Below, piece by piece: positions 9,700 through 20,912 of a stretch of DNA of 64,000 bases. Each line of letters begins with the position of its first letter. Within the stretch, counting starts at the first letter, position 1. The stretch comes from Adiantum capillus-veneris. Lineage: Eukaryota > Streptophyta > Polypodiopsida > Polypodiales > Pteridaceae. Location of the stretch: contig CM043944.1 in assembly GCA_014529385.2 (NCBI GenBank), positions 90,945,914 through 91,009,913 on the forward strand, in the 5' to 3' direction. A program made the position numbers and the translations under genes. Under the pieces are notes generated by a model. The model saw only the letters and a program-made list of their open reading frames with translations, did no database searches and was not told the origin of the DNA.

Positions 9700-12546
9700 T
9701 TACTCTTGGGAAGCATTGTAAGCATTGACAAGGTTTAGGTTATCCTTTGATTGTATGCCTTGCATTCATCTAGCATCTTCAAAAGGATAATTCTTAAACT
9801 TAATAAGATATCGTCCGATAGTCTTACCGCCTCTTAGTACCTTGTCTTCATGTCAGAGAATGGACTCGGGTTGTAGCACCTCCTCTTGGTCCTCGATCTC
9901 CGATGGGTCTTCAATAGTTGGTTCTTGAGGTGGCTCTCCTTTGTAAGGCTTTAATAGGCTCACATGGAAAGCATTGTGTATGAGCCAATGATTGGGAAAC
10001 TTGAGTTGATAGGCCATCTCATTGATTGGCCTAAGAATCTGGAAGGGACCATAGTACCTTTTTGCTAGTTTAGCATAGTACTTTTGGTGGCCCGTAGGAT
10101 TCTTGCCCGTCGTGTGCCTTAATCGAGCCTTTGGAAACTTTAACAAGACCCAATTGTTTTCTTTAAAGGCTTGGGATCTTCTGTGCTTGTCAGCAGCAGC
10201 CTTTTGCCTTTGCTGTGAGATAGAGATAGCATCCTTAATCTTTTGAAAAGATTCTTGTAGGTCTCGGCTATACTCATCTGCAGCGAAGATCTTCCCATGT
10301 ACCTTAAGTAGCAAGGGACTTTTTGATCTTCCCTCAATTATCTCGAAAGGTGCTTTTCCCATGGAAGTATGTACAGTGTTATTGTAAGCATACTCCACTA
10401 AGGGTAAGTACTTCTCCCATTGGGATCTTTGATCTACTTTCGTTACATAGGATTTTAGTAGATCGAGAATGGTTAGGTTAGCTATTTCACTTTGGCCATC
10501 CGTTTGTGGATGATAGGCCGAAGAGAAGTTTAGCCTTGTCCCTAAATTCTCAAAGAGACCCTTCCAGAAATTACTGGTCATTCTAGGATCTCTATCCGAC
10601 ACTATGGACATTGGCAAGCCATGGTACTTGAAAATTTGTGAAATGAAGAGGGTTGCCATTTGATGGGCTTTGATAATCTTTTTGACAGGTATAAAATGAG
10701 CTTGTTTACTGAACCTGTCTACTATCATCCATATTCCCGTATTCCCATGGATAGACTTAGGCAATCCAAAGATAAAATCCATGGATATGCTCTCCCATGG
10801 TGAATTAGGGATTGGCAAGGGTTGAAGCAATCCAAGTTGCTTCCCTCTATCAAATTTTGTCTTTTGGCATACCACACATTTAGAAACATACTCTTGTATG
10901 TTCACTTTCATGGTAGGCCAATAGAAATATGTTTCAATTCCCTTTAAGGTAGACTGAATCCCTCTATGCCCCGCATATAAGGTGGAGCATGAGATTCATA
11001 CATTACTTTCTCATGTAGTGAGTTAGTAACACACAGTCTACTGCCATAGAGAAGATAACCATCTTGTACAGTAAATGGTTCTTCTTTCTTCCCTAATGCA
11101 AGGGCTGAAATCACATCTCTAAAATCGGGATCAATAGCATACTCATCTATCATTGAAGATAGATCATTGTGAGTTGCTATGGAAACCGCATTCACTCTCG
11201 GCCGTTTTGAGAGTGCATCAGCTACTTGATTATGCTTGCCAGCAATGTGAGCAATATGAAAATGAAATTGCGAAAGGAAATTTTCCCACCTCATTGTTTG
11301 TCAGAGAGCTTGGTCTGCGTCATGAAGTACTTAAGAATTTGGTGATCCGTTCGCAGAATGAAAGGAGTCCCCAATAAATAGTGCTTCCATGAGTCTAAGG
11401 CATGTAGAACTGCAAGGAGTTCCTTTTCATATATGCCTAGAGCTTGCTCAACAGGGTCGAGCCTTCGACTCTCATAGCCTATGGCGTGCCCTTCTTGGAG
11501 CAAAACAGCTCCAAGGCAATCACCACAAGCATCACATTGGACCTCAAATGGTTTTGAGAGATCCGGTAGTGTAAGCACAGGTTGAGAGATAAGCTTTTCA
11601 AAAGCATTGTTCTCCTTAGCAGACCATGTATACCTAACACTTTTCTTTGTTAGGTCATGTAATGGTCCCGCAATTTGTGAGAACTTTTCTATGAAGCGTC
11701 TATAGTATGCACACATACCTATAAAGCTTCTTAGTTCATGAAGATTCCTTGGTTTAGGCCATCCTTTTATTACCTCTAATTTTGATGGATCCATTTGGAT
11801 GCCAGTTGAGAGATAATGTGACCTAAATACTGAATCTCTTGCAAGAAAAATTCACTTTTCTTTCGATTAACATAAAGTTTATTCTCTCTTAAAACTTGAA
11901 ATATTACCTGGAGGTGTTGCTTGTGTTCGTCTAATGAATTAGAGTAGATGATAATATCATCAAAGAACACTCCAGTGAAGGTTCGATGAGGCCTGAACAG
12001 CTTCTCCATCAAGCGATTGAATGTGGCTCGTGCACTGGTCAAGCCAAAAGGCATGACAATGTATTCGTAAAGACCAAATGTGCTGCGAAATGCGGTCTTT
12101 ACAATGTCTTGATCAACTATCCTTATTTGATGATAGCCACTTTTTAGGTCAATCCTACTGAAGTAGGTCGATCCTTGTAGCTTATCAAATAGGTCTTCTA
12201 CCCGTGGAACGGGAAACCTATTCTTGATAGTGATCCTATTTAGTGCTCTATAGTCGACACACATACGATATGTGCCGTCTTTCTTTTGCACTAATAGCAC
12301 AGGTGAGCAAAATGGAGATGAGCTAGGCCTAACAATGCCCTTCTCAACTAACTCGTGCACTTGCCGCATAATCTCCTCTTGTTGAGCTTGAGAAACTTTA
12401 TAAGGAGGTTTGTTAGGCGGTGAACTTCCTGGAAGAAGTTCAATTGCATGGTCATCATTACCTTGTTTAGGAGGTAGCTCACAAGGGATGTCGTCAATAA
12501 AAACATCTTGAAACCCCTTGAGAAAATTGGATAACTCTAATTCCTT
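9700..12546 (-). pseudogene. pol: Chromovirus pol: RT, RNase H, integrase, chromodomain (broken)
   Basis: It follows gag in the same frame after a single TAA. RT occupies about 12420-11810, with FFDD as the YxDD-box variant and MPFGL; RNase H follows (DACGDCLGAVL, DHQILKY) to about 11160. The integrase has an HHCC finger ending CVVC and the triad D45-D106-E142 of the frame starting at 10911, with 60 and 35 residues between (DX60DX35E), then a GPF module (YYGPFQI). After TGA at 9855-9853 the frame continues with a chromodomain-like tail (PESIL, then LRGGKTI, YLIKFKNYPFEDAR) to TAA at 9702-9700, with another TGA at 9768-9766. Single-base frameshifts lie near 11808, 11297 and 10975. These breaks make it non-functional as written. 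Confidence 0.9.
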
Positions 12547-14637
12547 TTAGTTGCTTTTATTTTCTTTTTCTAAAGCATTAGGTTCATTTTGAGAATCTTT
12601 AACAAAAATCATGTACACGGAAATAGAGCTCTTTATTGACTTGTTGAAAGCTGGTGTATGTACAATGGGAATTGTGTTACCCATTTCCTTAGCATCTATA
12701 TACATGTCTTTTTCCCTGAACTTAAAGGAGATTCTCCTTTCAGGAAATTTAACATCAGCAGCCAGGCGGTCAAACCATGGTGCCCCTAGGATTACATCCT
12801 CATGCTTGAGAGGAGAGATAAAGAAGTCCTCTTTGTCCACATAGCCTTGGACATGAAGCCTCAATTTCCCGATTAAGGGAGTGACTGAAGCTTCTTGCCC
12901 CTTGAAGGCACTATCTGCGGGTAGGACATCTCCCATCTCGTAGGATTGTCTGCCTAGCTTGGTGGCTAACTCTACAGATATAAAATTGTGTGTAGAACCA
13001 GGGTCAAAGAGAATAAAAGCATCATGTTCTCTCACCTTTCCCCAAGCATGGCATAGAGGAGATCCTTTGTGATGAGTTTGGTGAGTCTCCTCCTCTTGGA
13101 TATCAACCAAGAAAGCTCTAGGAGGATCTTGGCGGTTGTTCTTTTGGGGACAAGCGCGGTACGCATGCCCTTGTTCGCCGCACTTGAAACACCGGTTATC
13201 CTTGCGATAACGCTCAAGATCTTCAAGAGAGAGTTTATTTTTACCTTTGTAAACTCCCTTCTCTTTAGCTTTGTTGAAGTTGCCCTTAGGAGACTTTTGG
13301 ACATTGTCCTTCCCCTTAGGCTCATTGGAACCCTTGTTTTCCGTGGGCTTATTATTTCTTTTGGCCCCCATTTGGAAATTGATTTGAGAGGCCACCATAG
13401 TATGGTGTATTACCGCCGATATGGTACGTGGCCTTTGGGAGTTGACATACTCCGCCATTTCTTCAGTTAAGCCCACACAAAATTGTTGCTTTTTCTCTCC
13501 AAAATCCAACTTTTTGAAGACAGTGGCTTTGAGTTGTAGGTCCCAAAACTTGTCTACATATTTGTGGATGGATTCATAGGGAGAGATCTTTAAGCTTTGC
13601 CATTCGGTGAGTACTTTGTCTTTGGCATCGGTGGCCAAAGACTGATTTATAATGGAAGCTCTTAAAGCTTCCCATGTTCGTGGAGCTTCATCATTGGCTC
13701 GTAGACTAGACCACCATTGTTTGGCGGACTTTTGAAAATTCATAGCTACATGGCGTAGCTTAGAGGACTCCGTGAATCCCTCATCTCCAAACGTCGCATT
13801 GAACTGTTGGATAAAGGCCAAGACTTTGTCCGTAGCACCAAAGGTACCATCATAGGTAAGGAAAGAGATACTCTTCCCTCCCTCTTTGAACTTCTTTAGC
13901 TTGGATGACCTCTTCCATGCGTCATAGGATTTCCTATGGCCTCTTCTTTTTGATGGTTCAAAGGTTGCACCATCACTTTCTTCAGAAGGTGAAGAATTTG
14001 AAGAAGGTGGAGAAGAGGGTGACCTCTTTCTCGCCTTTTCCTTGTCTTGATCTTCATTGTCTTCACCATCACTTTCATAAGAGGAAGAGGATGAAGAAGA
14101 TGGAGAAGAGGGTGTCCTCTTTCTCTCATTTTTCTTCTCTTGCTTTTTATCATCCCTCTTTGAATTATGGCGTGGAGAAGAGTGTGATGGTCTTCTCCGC
14201 TTTGGTGGTGATGGAGAGCGTTTAGCCCGCCGTCTTCGTGGAGCCATCTCCGCCGAGGTGGCGGGAGACTCACTTCTTTCTCGTTCCTTCGATGGAGGCT
14301 CTTGAGTTCTCCTTTGGGAAGGAGATGCATCATCAAGAATTAAATTCTTGAGCCCTTCATATGGATTCTCTTCTTCTTCCCGAATCAGAGAGAGACCTCT
14401 TTTGGTAGTCTCACAAGGAGGTTTCCTAGGTGTTCTCTCATTATGGTGATGAGCTTGGAGAATCCCGTGAGCACGGAGCTACCGTTGCACTTCACTTTGG
14501 AGAGATGGATTGCCCATGGCTTGTTGAAGCCTAGAAACAAGATAGTTAACAAGCATTGAAGCATCATTAGTAGCTTGCTCATGAGAAAAATCAAAGTTAT
14601 CAACATTAATTTCACTCTCTTTACTATTGTCAGCCAT
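12547..14637 (-). pseudogene. gag: Chromovirus Gag plus protease (one premature stop)
   Basis: I place the start at ATG 14637 (MADNSKESEINV) because that frame continues into the obvious Gag. TAG at 14481-14479 interrupts it, leaving a 566-codon frame from 14247. After a Ser/Arg/Glu-rich N-terminus comes the capsid-like retrotransposon Gag domain (around WWSSLRAND ... WQSLKISPYESIHKYV), a CCHC knuckle CFKCGEQGHAYRAC (13149-13191) and a retropepsin with FDPGSTHNFIS, where most relatives have DS/TG. Gag and pol share one frame separated by TAA at 12549-12547, so the element probably made a single polyprotein. Total length of about 695 residues to that TAA fits a Gag-PR segment. Confidence 0.88.
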
Positions 14638-15040
14638 TCTAACAACTTTTAGGTGTAAACTTTTTAGGTGTACTTTGGCATTTCAAGCCCTAGTTGCTAC
14701 TCCTCTTTACCCCTTTAGAAAAAGCACTCAAGCTACTGTACCCGCGGCTCGAATACCATTAATTGCAAGGAATAGAAGAGAGGGTCTTTCGACACCAAAA
14801 CAGCACCGGCTCCTGTCAAGATTCTAATAGCTCAATAGTGGTTAAGCCGTAGGCAAGCCCCGTAGGACTCCACTATTAAGACCATAGCTCTCGACGGTGA
14901 TGCCCCGTTAACTACACAAAGGCAGGCGCACTGCAAGGCTCAAAAATCCCTATTCTACTTACTCACAGGCAATTAATAATACCAACCATTTGTAGCTAGC
15001 TTGAGGACCTCCCTTCTTGAGCAAGAAAAGAGAAACCTTG
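14638..15040 (-). other. Chromovirus 5' leader
   Basis: Untranslated sequence between the primer site and the gag ATG. No uORF or structure stands out by eye. Confidence 0.6.
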
Positions 15041-15053
15041 TGCTCTAATACCA
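15041..15053 (-). promoter_or_regulatory. Primer-binding site, tRNA-iMet type
   Basis: On the minus strand TGGTATTAGAGCA follows the LTR end after one base. It differs at one position from TGGTATCAGAGC, the complement of the 3' end of initiator tRNA-Met used by many plant LTR elements. Confidence 0.85.
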
Positions 15054-15054
15054 A

Positions 15055-16224
15055 TGTAACATTTAATGGCCTAAAAACTTATGTGTAGTGGGCATTTCAT
15101 TAGAATAGATTCCTAATGAGAATTACAAGAGTGCTTGGGTGGAGAGAGCAACAAAAAGCATAACACCTAGTTAGATAGCATCAACAATACTTTCAAAAGA
15201 GAGAGAAATTAAACTATTGACAACAATTGAGGACCGGATTTGCATGGAGCCGGTCCCCCCTCCAAAAGACTTTGTATTATGGTTTCTCCCATTAAGAGAG
15301 ACATTGTACAATACAATTCTTTGTGTTCCTTCAAGACTAGCTAGTGCAATGAAGATGAAAGCTTCATGCACTAAGCAAAACACTTAGCAAACACAACTTT
15401 AATTATCCCCGTTCTCAGACCCAAGACCTCACACACCTTCGAAGATGGTGAGAGCTAGCAGAGTATGAGAGTAGATAGAGAGGAAGAAGGAGTATCTTAC
15501 GAGAAAGATGTACATCTCCTCACATAATCACTCATATTAGCATAGCTTAGCTTAGTAATTAGCTTGGTAGAGGAGATGAGCATGCATTGAAGCTTGGCTC
15601 TTGGTTGGATTTGCATCCACATGCCAAGAGTGTGTCGATGTAGGCTTCTATCTCACAAGCTTGGAGTAGGTGATGAGCTCTCCATTAAAGCTTGGGAAGA
15701 GATAGTCTTCTCTTTCTTCACACATGAGATTGTGTGAGTGTGTGTGTGTGATAATGCCTTGCAAAAATCAGCCCCCTCTCTCTCTTGGGCGAGCCCTCTT
15801 GCTATTTGCTCTTTCTATCTCCCCATTGGCCCTCCCCAAGTCAAGGCAATGATTATTAAGTAGCATAAGTGATAGCCTTTTGACATGTGTCCCCCTTTCC
15901 CCTTTTGTGAGAGCTTTAGGTAATTTAATAATTAAACTAAACTCTCATTGGACCCCTTTTCCTCCTGGCCAATAGGAATCAGGCAAGCCATTGGGCTCCT
16001 GAATGCTCATTGGACCCCTTGGGAGATTGTCCAATAGTCTTCTAGGAGAATTAATTCTCATTGGTTCTTTTATTAAGTGTTTTTAAATTAATTAAACTAG
16101 ATTTACTCTAGCCTAATTCTCATTGGTCCACCTCCAAGGCCATCCAATAGAAATTGGGCACACCTTGTGGGCATCTGGGCTAGGGAGCTGACATGTGTCC
16201 CTAATTCCCTTTGTGTAAAGGGAG

Positions 16225-16263
<39 letters not shown>

Positions 16264-16743
16264 CTTTCTCTCTCATCTCCTACTCCCAAGGCTCGCCCCC
16301 TCCTATGTAGGGATTTGAAAAGACTTTTTGGTCACACACAAAGCATCCAATTTCCCCTAGGGTTGACCTTTGGACACAACCTTTGAATTTTGGAACCTTA
16401 GCATTTTGGAAGTCTTAATGGGCTGAACCTTAGGGTCTTTTTAGCCCATTGTTGCACATGGCTCTTTTGCAGATGGCCCCCCCCTTTGGATCCCTATTTT
16501 CCCTCCTTTGGATCCCTACTGTGGCCGGTCTGCTAGCTTAACCAATATTCTAGCTTAACCAATATTCTAGCTTTTTTCTCCCCTGGCACTTCCCTATTTT
16601 CCTTCCTTTGGATCCCTACTGTGACTGGTCTGCTAGCTTAACCAATATTCTAGCTTTTTTCTCCCCTGGCACTTCCCCATATTAAACGATCAGTTTAACA
16701 TGAGAAAATCATTTAGGAGAATTAGATATTGATTATTATGACA
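15055..16743 (-). mobile_element. 5' LTR of the chromovirus
   Basis: On the minus strand it begins TGTCATAATAATC at 16743 and ends TGTTACA at 15055. Relative to the 3' LTR it lacks 22 bp near 15085, has a shorter (TG)n at 16228-16262, and carries an extra ~95-bp tandem copy at 16496-16675 of the segment with 'tttggatccctactgtg', 'gctagcttaaccaatattc' and 'ctcccctggcacttcc'. It should drive the element leftwards; I could not fix a TATA box with confidence. Confidence 0.9.
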
Positions 16744-17425
16744 CTCCGAAAGATGCTCATTTGTGGTGGTGTCGTGGCCGCCTAGGGTCGATGAGTGTAA
16801 GAGATAATCCAGGTAAGATTCAATCAATGAGAGGGAGGTAAAGAAACCAAGGCAGGCAACCTTTCATTATGCGAGGTTATCAGAGCAGGGTCGTGATGCA
16901 GTATGAGTGCCACAACAGCGTGACGAAAACCAAGTAGAATCAATCAACTCGAAAGCCGCCAAGGTTCTTAAGAGGCCAAAGAATAGGTTTTAGCTAAAAA
17001 TAGGTAAGAGATAGATATGGGGGTAGTACCCATAGGGTAGCCCAAAAAAAGATGTTGGGAAGGTTTTAGACTTATGGTAAATAGCTCCAATTTCAACAAA
17101 TGTGATCCACATAAAAGAGCTAGCAGTTGTATAGCACAAGGTAATCTCTCATAAGGTAGCAACTCATTTTATCCACTCATGCTCATAAAGTTGGATGATA
17201 CAGTGATTCAGAGTATAGTCAACAACTCCCTCCAGATGAGGTGCTAGAGCAACCACAACCCTAAGGCAGTAATTTACTATGTAAAGCTTAAGGTAAAAAT
17301 CCCCTAAGGCCACAACTCAAAAATAGTTTGAGTGCAACAGGTTGGAATTCATATAATGTGGCAAGAAATAGTGACTTAGAACATTATCCGAGCCCCATAG
17401 ATGCTATCCAGGTCAGATGTTGTGG

Positions 17426-17461
<36 letters not shown>

Positions 17462-17481
17462 TTGTGGTCAGCTGCTTTGAC

Positions 17482-17562
<81 letters not shown>

Positions 17563-17634
17563 ACATCAAAAAATTATGTGGATGAAAATAGTAGAGCATT
17601 GGCCGTTTTAGTGAATGCATTTGCTGTGTGCATG

Positions 17635-17695
<61 letters not shown>
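16744..17695. other. Non-coding flank with microsatellites
   Basis: Continues the pre-insertion DNA right of the target duplication. It holds (GT)n at 17430-17459, (GT)n-(GA)n at 17489-17558 and (GA)n at 17637-17696. No gene seen. Confidence 0.6.
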
Positions 17696-17699
<4 letters not shown>

Positions 17700-18091
17700 G
17701 AGCATATATGGTGTTTGTGTCTTAACTTAGAGAAAGTTTATAAGAAAAGGCTTTTGGACGTTCTCAAACTCTTTCCAAGTAGACTTTGAGATGCTTCCAC
17801 CCCGCACTTCAACTCCATAAAGAAGAACCGGTGTCACCAATGCATCAAAAAGGTACTTCTTGAGAACCCAACACTTGATGTTTCCCGCATTACACATGTT
17901 CTCAAATGCATAATATGCTCTCTTTCCCGCTTCCAAATGACGTATAGCACATTCATGCCACTTGTGATTGGACGGAACCTCAAGGCCAAAGTACTTAAAG
18001 CTCTCAACAAATTCAAGTGTCTCATTGTTGTAAACAATGCATGGCTTCTCCTTATGGTTGGTTTTCACAATCATTACCTTTGTTTTGGATT
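17696..18091 (-). pseudogene. LINE reverse transcriptase fragment (RT C-terminal part)
   Basis: The minus-strand frame at 18074-17727 reads through MIVKTNHKEKPCIVYN, ESFKYFGLEV, KRAYYAFENMC and LFDALVTPVLLYGVEV, typical of the region after the catalytic palm of plant LINE ORF2 proteins. It is bounded on both sides by (GA)n tracts: the left one cuts the frame just after the TPYMLLL block, the right one removes the palm. The same protein is found at 55803-56800, where it runs on without that gap. A stop splits NFL from the VKTQTPYM block. Dead fragment. Confidence 0.8.
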
Positions 18092-18110
18092 CATGAGAGA
18101 GAGAGAGAGA

Positions 18111-18145
<35 letters not shown>

Positions 18146-18832
18146 CGAGAGAGATGGACTTCTGTACTTGTGTGCAATGAGATCAGAGACAGGGAGAGAG
18201 TGCCTACATGAAGGATGATACAAGATAATGGTTGCATGCAAGTGATATGACCTCCTGTGGCATGCAACGAGGACGTCTCTGTGGAATTGTGGCAAAGTTA
18301 ATCAACCAGGACCTCCTGTGGAATTGTGGGAACAAGAGAAGCAACCAGGACGTCTCTGTGGAATTGTGGCAAAGTTAATCAACATAGTACTTCAAGGGTT
18401 GCGAAGAGCATGCCCGCATGGTTGATAGCCCTTGACATGTATACGTCTGTGTGTAGAGAGAGAATGGAAGGAGGTTGGTGGCTCAAGAGAGCATAGGTGA
18501 GACTTGAGAGGCGGTAGAGAGACTTGCTCATTAAAATTCTAGGGAGCTTATAAAAAAACCCATCATCACGTGGACGAGGCTTGTCACTACCACTGTTAAA
18601 CACAATGTTCTTTTTATCATTTCCCTTCCATCAAATAAATAGGCACTTTTCCACCAATCAAAAATTTGTCAATTTTAAAAGACAAAACCTCTCAAGAAGG
18701 GAACACATCACTATGGCCAAAAAAAAAGATTTGTTTTTCAAAGAGATAGAGATCACTAACTCTTAAGGAAGAGTAGAGGTGTGAGGAAAAATAAACAAGA
18801 TAGAGTAAGATTTTATAGGCAAGTGAAAACAG
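18092..18832. other. Non-coding spacer with short direct repeats
   Basis: Contains (GA)n at 18093-18141, then two or three short direct repeats of 'ggacgtctctgtggaattgtggcaaagttaatcaac' type (18270-18305, 18308-18330, 18349-18383). No coding sequence supported. Confidence 0.55.
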
Positions 18833-19280
18833 AGGGGGGGGGGGGGGGGGGGGGCACGACGGGGAAGGGGTGGGGTGACAGGGGACACAGGGGGCCATGC
18901 ACGACAAGGGGGGGCGGCGGGGTGCAGTGGCAACGCGGCAGCAGGGCGACAAGGGGGGGGGCTATAGGGGGTGGTGCAATCCACATGGACTACCATGTAG
19001 ACGACCACGCAGCACACTGTTATCCACTTGGCATGCCACACAAGATGTGACACCTGCGTGTGACACGCCACACAAATAGCAGCACACCATGTGGCATCCA
19101 CATGGTAGTCCACGTGGACTAGGCTCCACTGTCGTCCCCTTATGCCCTCCGCCCTGTCGCCGCCTCCCTTGGCCGTGTTGCCCCCGCCACCGCGTCCCCT
19201 GCCCCCCCTTGCCGTGTGTGCCCCTTGTCGTGCGCGCGCCCGTGTCCCACCCCCTATCTCACACCCCCCCCATTGGGGCA
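18833..19280. repeat. G-rich / C-rich long foldback
   Basis: The left half (to about 19040) is very G-rich and the right half very C-rich, and the right half read in reverse complement resembles the left: ATCCACATGGACTACCATGT at 18979-18998 pairs with the segment at about 19094-19116, and GCACGACAAGGGG recurs in both arms. The centre is around 19048. Arms of roughly 200 bp are imperfect. All frames here are artefacts of the base composition. Confidence 0.65.
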
Positions 19281-19285
19281 ATTCA

Positions 19286-19535
<250 letters not shown>

Positions 19536-19958
19536 TGGAGGGCGTTTCAATGGTCTACAAAATCGAGAGCAATCTTGCCTTTTTCATTGGAAACAAACCA
19601 TGGTGGCACACCCCACAAATTACATTGTCTCTTCATCTCAACAAACTCACAAAGACATGTGCAAAAGGTGCCATCTAGCCCCCCCTAAAAAGGCATTTGT
19701 AGCAGAGTCTCGTCTACTTTGACAATGGTGGAGAAATGGAAATTGCATGGATAAAAACATCCCTGCAATGGACTCTTGGTTGAGTTTGTGGGAGGTGTGT
19801 ATATTGCACATTGGGGGAGCATCATGTCGACAATAGAGAGAAGTGTTGATGGGGCAAACACTCTAAGAACCAACCTGGCCGAGAGCAAGCATGGTAGCTA
19901 GCTTGCAGGCGAAGGGTTCAATAAGAAAATCTCATTGTATGACCCATGTACTTAAAAT

Positions 19959-20826
19959 ATGGCAAATGCAATACTAAAAAGCACAAAGGCAGTTTCGTAC
20001 TCTCAAGGTAAACATATTGGAAAGGGTCCTTCACTAGAGAGGCCCAAGGAAAGAGTTTCCTCTAGTTTTGCACAAGTGATAAGAGTAGTAAATGAGGCTA
20101 CATCTGGAACACCCATGTATAAAGTTTGCACCCCGCTTGAAGGAGACAAAGAAACCGTTCATCAAAAGCGAGAGCCATCGATTGTGATTGATGTTGAGGA
20201 TAAAATGGACACATAGGCTAGAGTACAATGCAAAAACACGAGACTGCACAACACACGAAAGGCCAAGGAAGATCATTTTCATGAAAGATTTAGGGATAGT
20301 AGATGGGAGTGAGAACTCCGAAGAGAAGACAAAGTTTTGTGTTTTGGAACAAAAGGTCAATGAAGCCATGTGGGCAATCAGAAGAACCCCTCTCGGTAGT
20401 CATGTGACATGCAATCGCACCTCCAGCGATGAAAAAAGATGTGAGCAAAATATTGTGGCATGTAGTAAAGGGACTCCTGTACCATCCTTTGAGGGGTATA
20501 CAAAACATCCAAATGGGCTACTCAGACAATGATTTTGGTTCTATCCCAGACATGCTATTCATTGCTATGTGGTGGATCATGATATAGAACCAAGACAGCT
20601 CCTCCTCCAACAACTTGGCTGGTTGATCTAGGAACAAATCTCACAGATGAAGAAGTTGAGGTACTACTTGAAGGAGGATTTCAAGTCGAGACAATTGGAA
20701 GAGATGGAGAGAGTGCAACAACAATGATAACTTCTCCAGATGATTCCTCTTCCGCTTCAACAAAAGCAAGTAGTAGTGGTTCAATAAGAAGAAATGGCAT
20801 CAGAGAAAAACTTTGGACTTCCATTT

Positions 20827-20828
<2 letters not shown>
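19959..20828 (+). pseudogene. Unidentified coding-like stretch
   Basis: Three plus-strand frames follow one another: 19959-20216 (MANAILKSTKAVSYSQGKH), 20188-20532 (with KVNEAMWAIRRTPLGSH), and an open stretch from about 20572 to the (GA)n at 20829 that reads TTWLVDLGTNLTDEEVEVLL and then a Ser/Thr-rich tail. Amino-acid composition looks protein-like but I recognise no family. The frames do not join without shifts, so this may be a decayed gene or transposon gene; the (GA)n tract truncates it. Confidence 0.3.
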
Positions 20829-20896
<68 letters not shown>

Positions 20897-20912
20897 TAGA
20901 TAGATAGATAGA
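20829..20912. repeat. (GA)n-(GATA)n tail of a LINE insertion
   Basis: About 32 GA units followed by five GATA units. Read on the minus strand this is (TATC)n then (TC)n directly after the 3' end of the LINE fragment at 20913-21717; the plus-strand copy at 56816-56957 has the same arrangement. Confidence 0.85.

Larger units (their letters stand above)
7728..16743 (-). mobile_element. Complete Ty3-type chromovirus LTR retrotransposon
   Basis: Two long direct repeats (7728-9343 and 15055-16743) bound an internal region with gag, protease, RT, RNase H, integrase and chromodomain on the minus strand. A perfect 5-bp target duplication CTCCG flanks it (7723-7727 and 16744-16748). A tRNA-iMet-like primer site lies next to the right (5') LTR and a purine tract next to the left (3') LTR. 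Internal order gag-PR-RT-RH-INT-CHD is that of Ty3 chromoviruses. In the first ~470 aligned LTR bases I count about 8 substitutions plus a 22-bp deletion in the right copy, so the insertion is fairly recent; yet the coding region carries four premature stops and three frameshifts. Confidence 0.95.

Noticed and set aside
7865-15383. Conserved 70-codon frame present twice (7865-8077 and 15171-15383)
   Set aside because: Both copies are the same part of the two LTRs; conservation comes from LTR identity, not from selection on a protein.
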